A DNA stretch of 64,000 nt from Rheinheimera sp. UJ63 (lineage in GTDB: Bacteria > Pseudomonadota > Gammaproteobacteria > Enterobacterales > Alteromonadaceae), in contig NZ_JAKGTQ010000001.1 in assembly GCF_021568285.1 (NCBI RefSeq), positions 620,001 through 684,000 of the forward strand, written 5' to 3'. The notes under the pieces are model-generated. The model saw only the letters and a list, made by a program, of their open reading frames with translations. It did not search any database and was not told the DNA's origin. The position numbers were made by a program, and so were the translations under genes. This document shows, piece by piece, positions 21,081 through 30,174 of this stretch. The first letter of the stretch is position 1; the number at the start of each line of letters is the position of its first letter.

Positions 21081-21497
21081 TCAGTTTCCATCCAGCGTAA
21101 AATCACCTGATAAAATGGGCTTTAAATCATCCGTCGCGCGGTTGTAAACATAGACCCAAGCAGTAACCGCTGCACCATTTTGTAGGGTGACGGGTTGTTT
21201 AAGTCGCAGATATTCAGTGGGGCTAGCAAAACCAGGGTCGCACTCTTCATAGGCATCCAGCTCTGTGAGTAAATTTGCAGCTTTCGCTAGCTGATAAACT
21301 TCACCGACAACCTGCCAAGCGGGGTCGTTACTTGGCACGGCACCGGGGTAATAATCGACCAAATACAGCTTAGCCTGCAAACCACCCAGCCCGACAAGGC
21401 TGGCATATTGCTGCAGTAACTGATAGCAACGATTGCCAGCTGCCCGGCGCGGGGCATGTTGGCGAAGCGTGCCATAGACAAATAAATATTCTGACAT
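21081..21497 (-). CDS. Gamma-glutamylcyclotransferase-like protein (YtfP/GGACT family)
   Basis: 138 aa from the ATG at 21497 (MSEYLFVYGTLRQHAP). The YGTLR motif that binds the gamma-glutamyl group and the downstream ELDAYEECDPG, with the likely catalytic Glu, mark the GGCT-like fold; the tail AWVYVYNRA is also typical. These cytoplasmic proteins release 5-oxoproline from gamma-glutamyl amines or peptides; the exact substrate is not predictable. An in-frame TTG 6 bp upstream is less likely as the start. Confidence 0.8.
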   Translation of the reverse strand: MSEYLFVYGTLRQHAPRRAAGNRCYQLLQQYASLVGLGGLQAKLYLVDYYPGAVPSNDPAWQVVGEVYQLAKAANLLTELDAYEECDPGFASPTEYLRLKQPVTLQNGAAVTAWVYVYNRATDDLKPILSGDFTLDGN

Positions 21498-21751
21498 GAA
21501 CAAAGTCCGGATTAATAGTCGCCTGCCATTTTACATAAATTCAGTCTGAACTCCCCCTTCCTGCACAAAACGATACCTCATTGCACCGCAAACAAGCCAA
21601 CTTAATACTGTTGTGTGGTAAATCCGCTAACCCATTGGCTGAAAAACGTACTTTTTGGTGGTTTTGCTAAAACCGACTATGCTCTTAATTGTTAATTTAT
21701 TGATTTAAAGCAAGAAAAAATATGGTCTCATTTTTGCCTCTACATCCCCAA

Positions 21752-21768
21752 CTGTGACCCGGTTACAG
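21752..21768. promoter_or_regulatory. Near-perfect 17-bp palindrome upstream of the serine hydrolase
   Basis: CTGTGACC-C-GGTTACAG, one mismatch between arms, 37 bp before the start at 21805. It could be a dimeric regulator site. The 307 bp between the two flanking genes otherwise hold an AT-rich stretch and a small hairpin (GGTTTT-GCT-AAAACC), with no gene seen. Confidence 0.4.
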
Positions 21769-21804
21769 ACAATACACACTGCATAACAATAACAAGGAGT
21801 AATT

Positions 21805-23472
21805 ATGTTAAAACAACTATGGCTAGCCAGCGTATTGTGCTGCACCAGTGGCGCTGTAATGGCAACAACGACTTTACCGAATACAACAGCGATAAGCGGT
21901 TACGCCGATCAATTACTGTTACAACAACCAATAGATAGCAAGGGTCCGGGCGTTGCGGTATTGGTTGCTCGGGGTGACGAGGTGTTATTTCATAAGGCAT
22001 ATGGCCAGGCTAATATCGAACTTGCCGTGCCATTAAGTTCAGAACATAAATTCCGGATCGGCTCTGTGACCAAACAGTTTGCGGCGGCGGCCCTGTTAAA
22101 GCTGATTGACGAAGGCAAAGCATCACTGAGTGACCCACTTAACAAATACTTGCCAGATTATCCAAATGCAAAAAATATTACGCTATTGCACTTGCTAAAT
22201 CATACCTCTGGCGTGAAAAGCTATACCGGTATTCCCGGCTATATGCATAATAATATTCGCAGGGAATTAACCACCGCAGAGCTGATTGACGAGTTTAAAG
22301 ACTTAACAGTCGATTTTGCTCCAGGTGCAGACTTCAGATACAACAATTCCGGTTATGTGCTGCTGGGGGCTGTTATTGAAACCATTAGCGGAAAAAGCTG
22401 GCATCAGTATATTAACGATGCGTTACTGCAACCCAATCAGATCAGTAATATTCGTTATCCTGGCGAGCAAACTATTATTCCGGGGATGGCCAGTGGCTAC
22501 AGCTTGCGTCCAAGACAAGATGTTACGCAAGCGGCTTTATTAAGCATGACCCAACCCCATGCCGCTGGTGCCCTGGTAGCAGATGCGCATGCGCTGTGGC
22601 AGTGGAACCGCCTGTTGCATGGCGGCAAGCTTCTAACAGCAGCCAGCTACCAGCAAATGATTACACCAACCGGTGCTGCAGCAGAGAATGATGGCAATTA
22701 TGGCTTTGGTATTTTCAGGGGGACGTTACGGGGTATGGAGGAACTTCAGCATGGCGGTGGCATCAATGGTTTTGTCTCGATGTTGATTTACGTACCTCAA
22801 GCCAAAATAACCGTGGTGATGCTTCGAAACAGTGATGGCCCCGGACCAGATCTTAGCTATTTAGGTCGAAAAATTGCTGCATATGCCAGCGGTAATCCCT
22901 ACCCGGAATACCCGTCAGTTAGCCTCTCTGAAGCCCAATTGCGTGAAGTGAGCGGGGTTTATAGCAAAGCTGAGGACAGTCGCACACTGGAGATTCAAAA
23001 CGGCAAGTTATTCTCGACCCGCGCAGGCAGTCGCCCCTTCGAACTAATCGCGCAGGGAAACGACAGTTTTGGCTTTACAGATAGCGTAACCCGTTTGGTG
23101 ATCCAACGAAACAAAGAGGGCAACCCAATCGGTCTTAACATGTTTTATGACGGTGACGGAGCAGAGGAATTCTGGCAAAGAACCGGTGATGTTGCGACAA
23201 GAGCCGATATCAGCCTGACGCCACAACAACAGCAAGCGCTGATTGGTAACTATGCGTCCGAACAGTTGCAACTGAAAATTTTCTCAGATGATGCTAACGG
23301 ACTAGTGGTGCAAGTCGCGGGACAACCGGCACTGGCTTTAAAAGCCGCAAGCGCACGTAGCTTGTACCTTACTGTCGTGGACGCCACACTCGAGTTTGAG
23401 CCTGCTACCGGTCAGGCAAAACAGCTAACCCTTACTCAGGGGCCGGGACGCTTTGTGCTTACCCGCCAATAG
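21805..23472 (+). CDS. Secreted serine hydrolase, beta-lactamase/penicillin-binding (class C-like) family
   Basis: 555 aa with a signal peptide (residues 1-20, ...SGAVMA). The beta-lactamase domain has Ser87-x-x-Lys90 (GSVTK), the Tyr179-Asn-Asn181 motif (YNNSGY) and HGGG as the third motif. The last 180 residues form a lipocalin-like tail domain as in many esterase or D-aminopeptidase relatives. It probably acts in the periplasm or outside the cell on an ester or peptide; beta-lactam hydrolysis is not implied. Ribosome-binding site AAGGAG is 8 bp before ATG. Stands alone. Confidence 0.83.
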   Translation: MLKQLWLASVLCCTSGAVMATTTLPNTTAISGYADQLLLQQPIDSKGPGVAVLVARGDEVLFHKAYGQANIELAVPLSSEHKFRIGSVTKQFAAAALLKLIDEGKASLSDPLNKYLPDYPNAKNITLLHLLNHTSGVKSYTGIPGYMHNNIRRELTTAELIDEFKDLTVDFAPGADFRYNNSGYVLLGAVIETISGKSWHQYINDALLQPNQISNIRYPGEQTIIPGMASGYSLRPRQDVTQAALLSMTQPHAAGALVADAHALWQWNRLLHGGKLLTAASYQQMITPTGAAAENDGNYGFGIFRGTLRGMEELQHGGGINGFVSMLIYVPQAKITVVMLRNSDGPGPDLSYLGRKIAAYASGNPYPEYPSVSLSEAQLREVSGVYSKAEDSRTLEIQNGKLFSTRAGSRPFELIAQGNDSFGFTDSVTRLVIQRNKEGNPIGLNMFYDGDGAEEFWQRTGDVATRADISLTPQQQQALIGNYASEQLQLKIFSDDANGLVVQVAGQPALALKAASARSLYLTVVDATLEFEPATGQAKQLTLTQGPGRFVLTRQ

Positions 23473-23505
23473 CCTGCCAACAGATCGTCGACTACTATTT
23501 TGAAC

Positions 23506-23531
23506 ACGCCACTGCTGATCAGCAGTGGCGT
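23506..23531. terminator. Perfect 26-bp palindrome between convergent genes
   Basis: The two 13-bp arms (ACGCCACTGCTGA and its complement) meet without spacer at 23518/23519. It starts 33 bp after the serine hydrolase stop and touches the stop codon of the convergent CsaA-like gene. There is no T run; a bidirectional transcription barrier is the simplest role. Confidence 0.5.
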
Positions 23532-23869
23532 TAACCCAACTTAGCCCCATTGGGCACCGGGCTGTCTACTGATACCAGCACGATAGCACCATCTTCTCTG
23601 GCAAAACCGGTAACCAGACACTCTGACTGCATAGGGCCGATTTGCTTAGCTGGAAAATTTACCACTGCCATGACCTGCTTACCCAATAATTGCTCTTTAC
23701 TATATAAGCTGGTGATCTGGGCACTGGATTTTTTGATACCAATGTCGCTGCCAAAATCTAATTGCAGTTTATAGGCGGGTTTTCGGGCCTCAGGAAAATC
23801 GTCTACAGCGATAATGGTGCCTACCCGAAGTTCTACTTTGGCAAAGTCTTGCCAGCTGATGGTTTCCAT
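23531..23869 (-). CDS. csaA: CsaA-like tRNA-binding domain protein
   Basis: 112 aa consisting of a single OB-fold tRNA-binding domain: [66 protein letters not shown]. The length and motifs match CsaA, described as a secretion-linked chaperone in Bacillus and as a tRNA-binding dimer. Single gene, convergent with the hydrolase and divergent from fpr. Confidence 0.88.
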   Translation of the reverse strand: METISWQDFAKVELRVGTIIAVDDFPEARKPAYKLQLDFGSDIGIKKSSAQITSLYSKEQLLGKQVMAVVNFPAKQIGPMQSECLVTGFAREDGAIVLVSVDSPVPNGAKLG

Positions 23870-23926
23870 TACACCCTCTGCGTTAAGCTGCTATGCTAAG
23901 AAAATTAAAGTAAACCGGAGAACGCT

Positions 23927-24670
23927 ATGGCGCAATGGTTAAATGCGACGGTATCGGAAACAATTCACTGGACCGGAAATTTATTCAGCATAAAAGCTAA
24001 GACCGGGCCACTACCTTTTATTGCCGGTCAGTTTGTCAGACTGGCCATTGATGGCCCTGAAGGAAGGATTCAGCGCGCTTATTCACTGGTTAACCCACCT
24101 GACAGCGAATATCAGGAGTTTTTAGTCAGCACCGTTGCCGATGGCTTGTTATCGCCGTTATTACAGCAATTAACGCCTGGCGATACGCTGGGAATTAGTC
24201 AGCCGGCTACTGGTTTTTTTATTCTGGATGAAGTACCTGACGGCGACAACTTGTGGCTGATTGCCACTGGCACCGGCATAGGCCCCTATTTATCGATGCT
24301 AGCCACCGCTGAACCTTATCAGCGCTTCGCCCATATTATTCTAGTACACAGTGTCAGCAACGCAGCCGATTTAACCTATAAAGACCTGATAGCCAGCTTT
24401 GTGGCAAAGTATCCCGAACAGTTACACTATCAGCCGATCGTTACCCGGGAAACCTACCCTGGTGCCCTGCAAGATCGGATACCCAAATTAATAAACAGCC
24501 AGCAGTTACAACAACAGTGCGGTCAGTTGCTAAACCCAAAATCACAGGTAATGCTTTGTGGTAACCCACAAATGATTACCGACACTAAAGCCTTATTGGA
24601 AGGCATGGGTTTAACCAAAAACCTGCGGCGTAACCCCGGCAATATTACAGTTGAGCAGTATTGGAAATAA
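23927..24670 (+). CDS. fpr: Ferredoxin/flavodoxin-NADP reductase
   Basis: 247 aa FAD enzyme exchanging electrons between NADPH and ferredoxin or flavodoxin, used in Fe-S and oxidative-stress metabolism. The FAD motif RAYSLVNPPDS, the NADP motif IATGTGIGPYLSML, and the end YWK match E. coli Fpr. Preceded by CGGAG 8 bp before ATG. Confidence 0.93.
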   Translation: MAQWLNATVSETIHWTGNLFSIKAKTGPLPFIAGQFVRLAIDGPEGRIQRAYSLVNPPDSEYQEFLVSTVADGLLSPLLQQLTPGDTLGISQPATGFFILDEVPDGDNLWLIATGTGIGPYLSMLATAEPYQRFAHIILVHSVSNAADLTYKDLIASFVAKYPEQLHYQPIVTRETYPGALQDRIPKLINSQQLQQQCGQLLNPKSQVMLCGNPQMITDTKALLEGMGLTKNLRRNPGNITVEQYWK

Positions 24671-24709
24671 TGTTGTCTTGGCTTTGATAACGTTTTGAGC
24701 GTAACGCCG

Positions 24710-25531
24710 TTAAAAAATGCCGGCCAAAGAACGTAATATACCGTTATGCAAAGAGGGTTCGGCTTCTTCCCACGTTAAATTGGCTTTATTGGCAAAGCCT
24801 AGCAACTTCACCTGATATTTACGCCGATCGGTATGTTGCTCCCACAACAATTCTAACTGGCCACTGTCCCCTTGCCATAAGCGCTGTTCGCTTTGTTCCA
24901 GCACAGGCTCATCGCTGTCTGGGGTAATCCGCTCGGCAATTTGAATATCGGCTAATAAGGTAAAGTATTTATCTTTCACCAACTGATTACCGACATATTC
25001 CGCGCCAACAATTACCGCAACCACGGCTAAAGCACGTACCACATCTTTGGTATCAAGATCAGTAGAAAAGCCGGCATCGGCATAAACTACACCTGGGCCA
25101 GACGCGCGACGGCGCGTTGCCGGCGTGTTATTGGCAACAACACTGCTACCAGGGCGCATAAACTCGGCAATTTGTTGCTCACTCATGCCGTATTGTTCAC
25201 GTAACACTTGCTGCGGCGGTTGGTTTAATACGGTACGAATATTGACCTGCAACCAATACTGCGCAGCACTAGGTGAATTAACTAACTGATAACCGCGCGC
25301 CGAAAGTAACGAGGCCACATCACGCATTAACGGCCGTTGATACTCCGCCGCCGTTTGTCGAATGTCTAAAAATACCGTGCGCAGCTCAGTTTCCACCGGA
25401 TCTAAATAAATGGTTTCGCTCATGCGCATTTGCACATCAAGCTTGCCCTTACTCACTGAGGTATGCAGCGCGCCGCAGCCGGATAACAGCAGTAAACCAC
25501 TTAAGATCGCGCCTTTGCACAGCAACGACAT
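24710..25531 (-). CDS. TraT-like outer-membrane lipoprotein, second copy (diverged)
   Basis: 273 aa. Signal peptide and lipobox LSGC (residues about 16-19), then GALHTSVSKGKLDVQMRMSETIYLDPVE, clearly related to the neighbouring gene. The Gly/Ala zipper that spans the membrane in TraT is missing: the middle holds a Ser/Thr/Arg-rich insertion followed by one hydrophobic stretch (ALAVVAVIVGAEYVGNQL). Its start abuts the stop of the upstream copy, so this is a tandem duplication in one operon. TraT proteins cause surface exclusion and serum resistance on plasmids; the chromosomal role is unknown. Confidence 0.75.
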   Translation of the reverse strand: MSLLCKGAILSGLLLLSGCGALHTSVSKGKLDVQMRMSETIYLDPVETELRTVFLDIRQTAAEYQRPLMRDVASLLSARGYQLVNSPSAAQYWLQVNIRTVLNQPPQQVLREQYGMSEQQIAEFMRPGSSVVANNTPATRRRASGPGVVYADAGFSTDLDTKDVVRALAVVAVIVGAEYVGNQLVKDKYFTLLADIQIAERITPDSDEPVLEQSEQRLWQGDSGQLELLWEQHTDRRKYQVKLLGFANKANLTWEEAEPSLHNGILRSLAGIF

Positions 25532-26263
25532 TTAGAATAGCCCAGCTAAAGCACGCGCGACGCCATCGGTTAACGGCTGTGCCGCCGCTTCCCATTTTAG
25601 GTTTGCTTGATTAGCTGAACTGACAATGCGTGTTTGATATTTACGCATATTGGTTTGCTGAGAATAACTTGACCGAGTACTGCCACTATCACCTTGCAAC
25701 AACGTATGCTCAGAACGTTCTTGTACTTGACCAGAAAATCTCTCCATAATTTGAATATCGGTGATCACGCTGTAATAAACATCTTGTACCATGGCATCCA
25801 CTACCGTACCGACTACGGCACCCGCCACCGCTGCACCTGCCGTACCGCCAACAGACCCCCCTGTTGAACGATGGATCACCGCACCCGTTACTGCACCACC
25901 AACCGCACCGGGGCCGGCAGCAAGCGCTCCTTGACTATCACGAGCATTGCTACGACCAACTTGTAACACATTTGCCTGTAACCAGTAGTGGGCTTTTGAG
26001 GGGCTATCAATGACTTGATAACCGCGACTGCGCAGCGTCAAGATCACCTCTTCGCGCACATTAAATTCAGGCTTGTCAGAGGTATTACGAATATCAACAT
26101 AGACCGTGCGTAATTCAGGATCAACTGGCTCAAGAAAGATACTTGAGCTCATTTTAGTTTGCACATCTAACTGTCGTTTAGCCACACTGGTATGCAGTGC
26201 GCCACAGGCAGTTAAACTGAGTAAAGCCGCTACAGCAAGCAATCGAGTCAGTAGGTTCATCAA
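25532..26263 (-). CDS. TraT-like outer-membrane lipoprotein, first copy
   Basis: 243 aa, the normal TraT length. Lipobox LTAC after a 19-residue signal peptide, then GALHTSVAKRQLDVQTKMSSSIFLEPV. The glycine zipper GGAVTGAVIHRSTGGSVGG with GTAGAAVAGAVVGTVVDAMV (about residues 125-162) is the TraT hallmark. The rest, including DVYYSVITDIQIMER, fits the family. No transfer genes are nearby, so this is a chromosomal homolog, not part of a conjugative element. Confidence 0.85.
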   Translation of the reverse strand: MMNLLTRLLAVAALLSLTACGALHTSVAKRQLDVQTKMSSSIFLEPVDPELRTVYVDIRNTSDKPEFNVREEVILTLRSRGYQVIDSPSKAHYWLQANVLQVGRSNARDSQGALAAGPGAVGGAVTGAVIHRSTGGSVGGTAGAAVAGAVVGTVVDAMVQDVYYSVITDIQIMERFSGQVQERSEHTLLQGDSGSTRSSYSQQTNMRKYQTRIVSSANQANLKWEAAAQPLTDGVARALAGLF

Positions 26264-26400
26264 GATATCCCAAAGGTTTTAGACAAGCATAAGCTTATTC
26301 TGCGGTTACTGGCTGAATATTATCTGAACAACCCCAGCAATTTATCACGTTTTTAACCTTTTACTGCAACAGACAAATTAAGAAACACCGAGGCAAATGC

Positions 26401-26428
26401 TTTACTTTTTTCAAGCAGCCGCTACAAT
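26401..26428 (+). promoter_or_regulatory. Candidate promoter of suhB
   Basis: TTTACT (26401-26406), a 16-bp spacer and TACAAT (26423-26428), followed by the GC-rich ATGCGCCGC. It gives a leader of about 50 nt before the ATG at 26486, which has TAAGGTAA as ribosome-binding site. Confidence 0.55.
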
Positions 26429-26485
26429 ATGCGCCGCTCTTTTGATTGTTCTTTATACAGCTCTTTTTAAAATAAGGTAATCGCT

Positions 26486-27289
26486 ATGCATCCGATGTTA
26501 AACATCGCCATTCGTGCTGCCCGTACCGCGGGTAATATTATTGCACGAGCTTGTGGCCAGCTCGACATGGTTGAAAAACTGCAGAAAGGCAGCAACGACT
26601 TTGTTACCAACGTTGACCGCGAAGCTGAACAAGCTATTGTTGCGGTGTTAAAAAAATCTTTTCCAACCCATGGTATTGTCGGTGAAGAACATGGCGATTA
26701 CGGTAACAACGACAGTGAATTCCAGTGGATTATTGATCCGTTGGATGGCACAACCAACTTCATCAAAGGCATTCCACACTTTGCCGTTTCTATTGCCTTA
26801 AAACATCAAGGTAAACTAGACCAAGCCGTTATTTTCGATCCGCTACGTGGTGAATTGTTCACGGCGTCTCGCGGTCGTGGTGCACAATTAAACGGTACGC
26901 GTATTCGGGTAAATAACCTGCCAGATATGCAAGGCAGTATTTTAGCCACCGGTTTTCCTTTTAAAGCCAAACACCATTTAGACAGCTACAGCAAAATCTT
27001 CAACGCGTTTTTTGCCGACTGCGCCGACATGCGCCGTACCGGTTCTGCCGCCTTAGATTTAGCTTATGTCGCTGCCGGTCGTTTTGACGGTTTCTGGGAA
27101 ATTGGCTTAAAGCCTTGGGATATCGCCGCAGGTGAACTGATCATCCGCGAAGCCGGTGGTATGGTCTGTGATTTTGCTGGTGGCAATAACCACATGAAAA
27201 GCGGCAACATTGTTGCAGCCAGCCCAAAAGTATTGCAAGCTATGGTGAAAGGCATGCGGCCACACCTGTCAGAAACGTTAGCAAAATAA
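26486..27289 (+). CDS. suhB: Inositol-1-monophosphatase / rRNA transcription factor SuhB
   Basis: 267 aa, Mg-dependent phosphatase fold. Metal-binding motifs GEEHG, WIIDPLDGTTNFIKGIPHFAVSIAL and WDIAAGELIIREAGG are all intact. In E. coli SuhB is also part of the rRNA antitermination complex with Nus factors; the length and termini match that protein. Divergent from the TraT pair. Confidence 0.95.
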   Translation: MHPMLNIAIRAARTAGNIIARACGQLDMVEKLQKGSNDFVTNVDREAEQAIVAVLKKSFPTHGIVGEEHGDYGNNDSEFQWIIDPLDGTTNFIKGIPHFAVSIALKHQGKLDQAVIFDPLRGELFTASRGRGAQLNGTRIRVNNLPDMQGSILATGFPFKAKHHLDSYSKIFNAFFADCADMRRTGSAALDLAYVAAGRFDGFWEIGLKPWDIAAGELIIREAGGMVCDFAGGNNHMKSGNIVAASPKVLQAMVKGMRPHLSETLAK

Positions 27290-27300
27290 GTTATACGGCC

Positions 27301-27413
27301 AGCGCTGTGCGGCCATCGCCACAGCGCTAATCTTAGCGGGTAATCTATCCGCTGATGGTTGCACTGCTCACAGGCCTGCTCACAGCCTGACTAAGCTGGA
27401 CGCTTTAGCGTCC
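27301..27413. other. Two hairpins in the suhB-channel gap
   Basis: AGCGCTGTG / CACAGCGCT (27301-27309 and 27320-27328), a perfect 9-bp stem, and GGACGC-TTTA-GCGTCC (27398-27413) followed by TTCTCTC. The first may end suhB transcription; the second lies directly before the next gene. Confidence 0.4.
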
Positions 27414-27439
27414 TTCTCTCAGCCAGTAAAAGGTTAAGC

Positions 27440-28726
27440 ATGCAAGAAATCATTAGTACTATCGCCTCGATAAAATCGTGGTCAGAGGCCAATCCTCACC
27501 TTGCCATGTGGTTAGGCATCGCGATTCTATTATCACTTTCTTGGCTAGCCAATTTTCTGGTTAAGCATATTCTGCTGCGAAGCGTTTTCAGTTTATTAGG
27601 TTTAAAGAAAAGTCAGTGTGAGCAACGCGGCTTAGATTTTCGTTTTGTTAATCGGCTTTCCAATGTGGTACCTGCGCTGGTTATTTCGACCTTAGTCAAT
27701 CGCGTACCGCTATTACCCGAACTGCTGGTGCAGGTTACCATTAACGTGACTAACGCCTTTATTGTGCTGACTATCGCTATTGCGCTAAGTAATCTGTTAA
27801 CGCTAATTAACTCTTTATACGCCCGACGCGAAGATGCACGCAGTAAGCCGATTAAAGGCTATATCCAACTACTTAAAATTGTGATTTACGCGGTCGCGGT
27901 GATTTTGATGATTGCCTCGCTGTTCGACCGCTCGCCTTTGATTTTACTGTCTGGCCTGGGTGCGATGGCCGCGGTACTGATGCTGATTTTCCAAGACACC
28001 ATCTTATCGTTAGTGGCCAGTGTGCAAATCTCCTCTAACGACGTGATCCGCGTGGGTGACTGGGTTGAAATGCCACAACTGCATGCCGATGGTAATGTTA
28101 TTGATATCGCCCTACACACGGTAAAAATACAAAACTGGGATAAAACCATCACGACTATCCCCACCCGCCGCTTTATGACCGATCCGTTTAAAAACTGGCG
28201 TGGCATGCAAGACTCTGGCGGCCGACGCATTAAACGTAGCTTAATGCTCGATCAACAAAGTGTGCACTTTTTATCAGAAGAGCAAATCAAAAAGCTCAGT
28301 CGTTTTCGGTTATTAACTCAATATATTAGCGATAAACAGGCTGATATTGCGGCGTGGAATGCTGAACTGAAAGAGCAAGGCCGCGAGCCGGTGAATACTC
28401 GGCGCATTACTAATTTAGGCACCTTCCGCGCCTATGTTACGCAGTATCTAAAAAGTCATCCGCATGTGCATCAAGACATGACCATGATGACGCGGCAATT
28501 AGCACCCACCCCAGAAGGCTTGCCACTGGAGATCTATTGTTTTACTAATACCATTGCTTGGGTTGCCTATGAAGGGATCCAATCGGATATTTTCGATCAT
28601 CTGTTCGCGATCTTGCCCGAGTTTGGATTAAGTGTGTACCAGCACCCTAGTGGCAAAGACTTACAAATGTTACGTCTGACATCAGGCCAAGCCACCTCGG
28701 CAGCGTCACAGCAAATTACCGAGTAA
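27440..28726 (+). CDS. ybdG: YbdG-type mechanosensitive channel (MscS superfamily)
   Basis: 428 aa: about five membrane helices in the first 190 residues, then the MscS beta domain with DVIRVGDWVEMPQLHADGNVIDIALHTVKIQNWDKTITTIPTR read from 200 to 245, and FKNWRGMQDSGGRRIKRS, which is specific to the YbdG (MscM) group. Opens under hypo-osmotic stress. Written positions are approximate. Confidence 0.88.
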   Translation: MQEIISTIASIKSWSEANPHLAMWLGIAILLSLSWLANFLVKHILLRSVFSLLGLKKSQCEQRGLDFRFVNRLSNVVPALVISTLVNRVPLLPELLVQVTINVTNAFIVLTIAIALSNLLTLINSLYARREDARSKPIKGYIQLLKIVIYAVAVILMIASLFDRSPLILLSGLGAMAAVLMLIFQDTILSLVASVQISSNDVIRVGDWVEMPQLHADGNVIDIALHTVKIQNWDKTITTIPTRRFMTDPFKNWRGMQDSGGRRIKRSLMLDQQSVHFLSEEQIKKLSRFRLLTQYISDKQADIAAWNAELKEQGREPVNTRRITNLGTFRAYVTQYLKSHPHVHQDMTMMTRQLAPTPEGLPLEIYCFTNTIAWVAYEGIQSDIFDHLFAILPEFGLSVYQHPSGKDLQMLRLTSGQATSAASQQITE

Positions 28727-28737
28727 CGCTAAAACAG

Positions 28738-28768
28738 GCCATGGCGACAGTGCAGGCTGCGCCATGGC
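28738..28768. terminator. Hairpin between convergent channel and rhodanese genes
   Basis: GCCATGGC at 28738-28745 and again at 28761-28768 form an 8-bp stem with a 15-nt loop. No T run; weak or factor-dependent terminator. Confidence 0.35.
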
Positions 28769-28785
28769 AGGCGTTCAAGGCTTAA

Positions 28786-29157
28786 TCATAAAGGCTTAAT
28801 CAGCGGTAACTGACGCTCTTGCCATTCACGAAACCCACCCGCCAAGCTGAACACCTGTTGATAGCCCATCTGCTGCAGGGTTAACGCTGCTAAAGCCGAG
28901 CGGTAACCGCCACCACAATACAGCACGATTTTTTGTTTTTTATCGGCAACCGTCTGCTCGATATCACGCTCAATAATCCCTTTGCCCAGATGCATCGCTT
29001 CAGGAAAGTGTCCCTGTTGCCATTCGTGATCTTCTCGAATATCTAACAATACATAAGGCTGTTCGTGAGCTAAAAGCTCATCGATGCTGATTTCTTTGAT
29101 CTGTTGTTTGGCGGCTTCAACCAGTGCGATAAAGCCTGCAGCATGTTGCTTACTCAT
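28786..29157 (-). CDS. Single-domain rhodanese-like sulfurtransferase
   Basis: 123 aa. The active-site loop VLYCGGGYRSALAA holds the persulfide Cys; YVLLDIREDHEWQQGHFPEAMHLGKG and the end SLAGGFREWQ are standard rhodanese blocks. Cytoplasmic, no signal peptide. Located after the sec genes but separated from them by a strong terminator, so it has its own promoter. Confidence 0.9.
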   Translation of the reverse strand: MSKQHAAGFIALVEAAKQQIKEISIDELLAHEQPYVLLDIREDHEWQQGHFPEAMHLGKGIIERDIEQTVADKKQKIVLYCGGGYRSALAALTLQQMGYQQVFSLAGGFREWQERQLPLIKPL

Positions 29158-29168
29158 ATTTTACCCAT

Positions 29169-29198
29169 AAAAAATGCCAGTCACAGTCTGGCATTTTT
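29169..29198 (-). terminator. Rho-independent terminator of yajC-secD-secF
   Basis: Perfect 11-bp stem AAAAATGCCAG / CTGGCATTTTT around a 7-nt loop. The A and T runs at both ends make it work in both directions. Confidence 0.9.
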
Positions 29199-29216
29199 AA
29201 CACAGTTTTCGCTAAA

Positions 29217-30164
29217 TTACATTAACGGCTCGGTACCTTCACCTTCTTTCTCAGGTGGGGGTGGCGGTAACATATCATCGCGGTTTAAGCCTAGCTGAAC
29301 CGCAATACCACTGGCCACAAAGATAGAAGAGTAAGTACCAATGGCGATACCAAATAACAGTGCAGTGGCAAAGTTATGGATCAAAGCGCCCCCCATGTAA
29401 AACAACACAACCAATACAATAATCGTGGTTAATGACGTAACAACCGTACGGTTTAGCGTTGAGGTTACTGCGTCATTGACGGTTTCTTCTGGCGTGCTAT
29501 CACGTAATTTGCGGAAACTCTCCCGGATCCGGTCAAACACCACGATAGTATCGTTAATTGAGTAACCAATCAGCGCTAGGATCGCCGCCAGTACCGTCAG
29601 GTCGAACTCAAGTTGTAACAAGGAGAAAAGACCCAGGGTAATAATGACATCGTGTCCTAACGCTAATACGGCGCCTAATGACAAGCGCCACTCAAAACGC
29701 ATCCCCACGTACAACAAGATACCAATTAACGCCGTCAGCATGGCTAAGCCACCCTGCTCTTTTAATTCGTCACCCACCGAAGGGCCAACAAATTCAATAC
29801 GACGCATTTCAATCGGCGTAGCAGAGGTTTCGGATAACGCCGCCATAATCTCATTCGAGATCCGGCTTTGCTCTACCCCTTCTCTTGGTGCAATACGTAT
29901 CGCGACATCTTGGCTTGAGCCAAAATATTGCACTACCGCATCGGCATAACCGCGTTCGGCTAAAATGGCACGCACTTGGGTCAGATCAGCGTTTTGGGTG
30001 TAACCCACTTCGATAACCGTACCGCCGGTAAAATCCAGCCCCCAATTGATGCCTTTTGTGAACAGCAAGCCAAACGAGCTTAGCAGTAACACGATAGACA
30101 GCATCAGCGCTGGCATCTTAAAGCGCATGAAATTGAGAGGTTCGTTAAAACTAAATATTCTCAC
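29217..30164 (-). CDS. secF: Protein translocase subunit SecF
   Basis: 315 aa, six membrane helices with the first periplasmic domain after TM1. Blocks GINWGLDFTGGTVIEVGY, FVGPSVGDELKEQGGLAML and YSINDTIVVFDRIRE are diagnostic. Works with SecD, using the proton gradient to complete export through SecYEG. 10 bp after secD; Pro-rich C-terminal tail (PPPPPEKEGEG). Confidence 0.97.
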   Translation of the reverse strand: MRIFSFNEPLNFMRFKMPALMLSIVLLLSSFGLLFTKGINWGLDFTGGTVIEVGYTQNADLTQVRAILAERGYADAVVQYFGSSQDVAIRIAPREGVEQSRISNEIMAALSETSATPIEMRRIEFVGPSVGDELKEQGGLAMLTALIGILLYVGMRFEWRLSLGAVLALGHDVIITLGLFSLLQLEFDLTVLAAILALIGYSINDTIVVFDRIRESFRKLRDSTPEETVNDAVTSTLNRTVVTSLTTIIVLVVLFYMGGALIHNFATALLFGIAIGTYSSIFVASGIAVQLGLNRDDMLPPPPPEKEGEGTEPLM

Positions 30165-30174
30165 ACCAAGCTCC

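Noticed and set aside
21805..23472. Serine hydrolase as an AmpC beta-lactamase resistance gene
   Set aside because: It has the SxxK and YxN motifs of the superfamily, but the long C-terminal tail domain and overall form fit esterase/peptidase relatives; there is no linked ampR.
24710..26263. TraT pair as evidence of an integrated conjugative plasmid
   Set aside because: No transfer, relaxase, integrase or partition genes are near, and the flanks are ordinary housekeeping genes.
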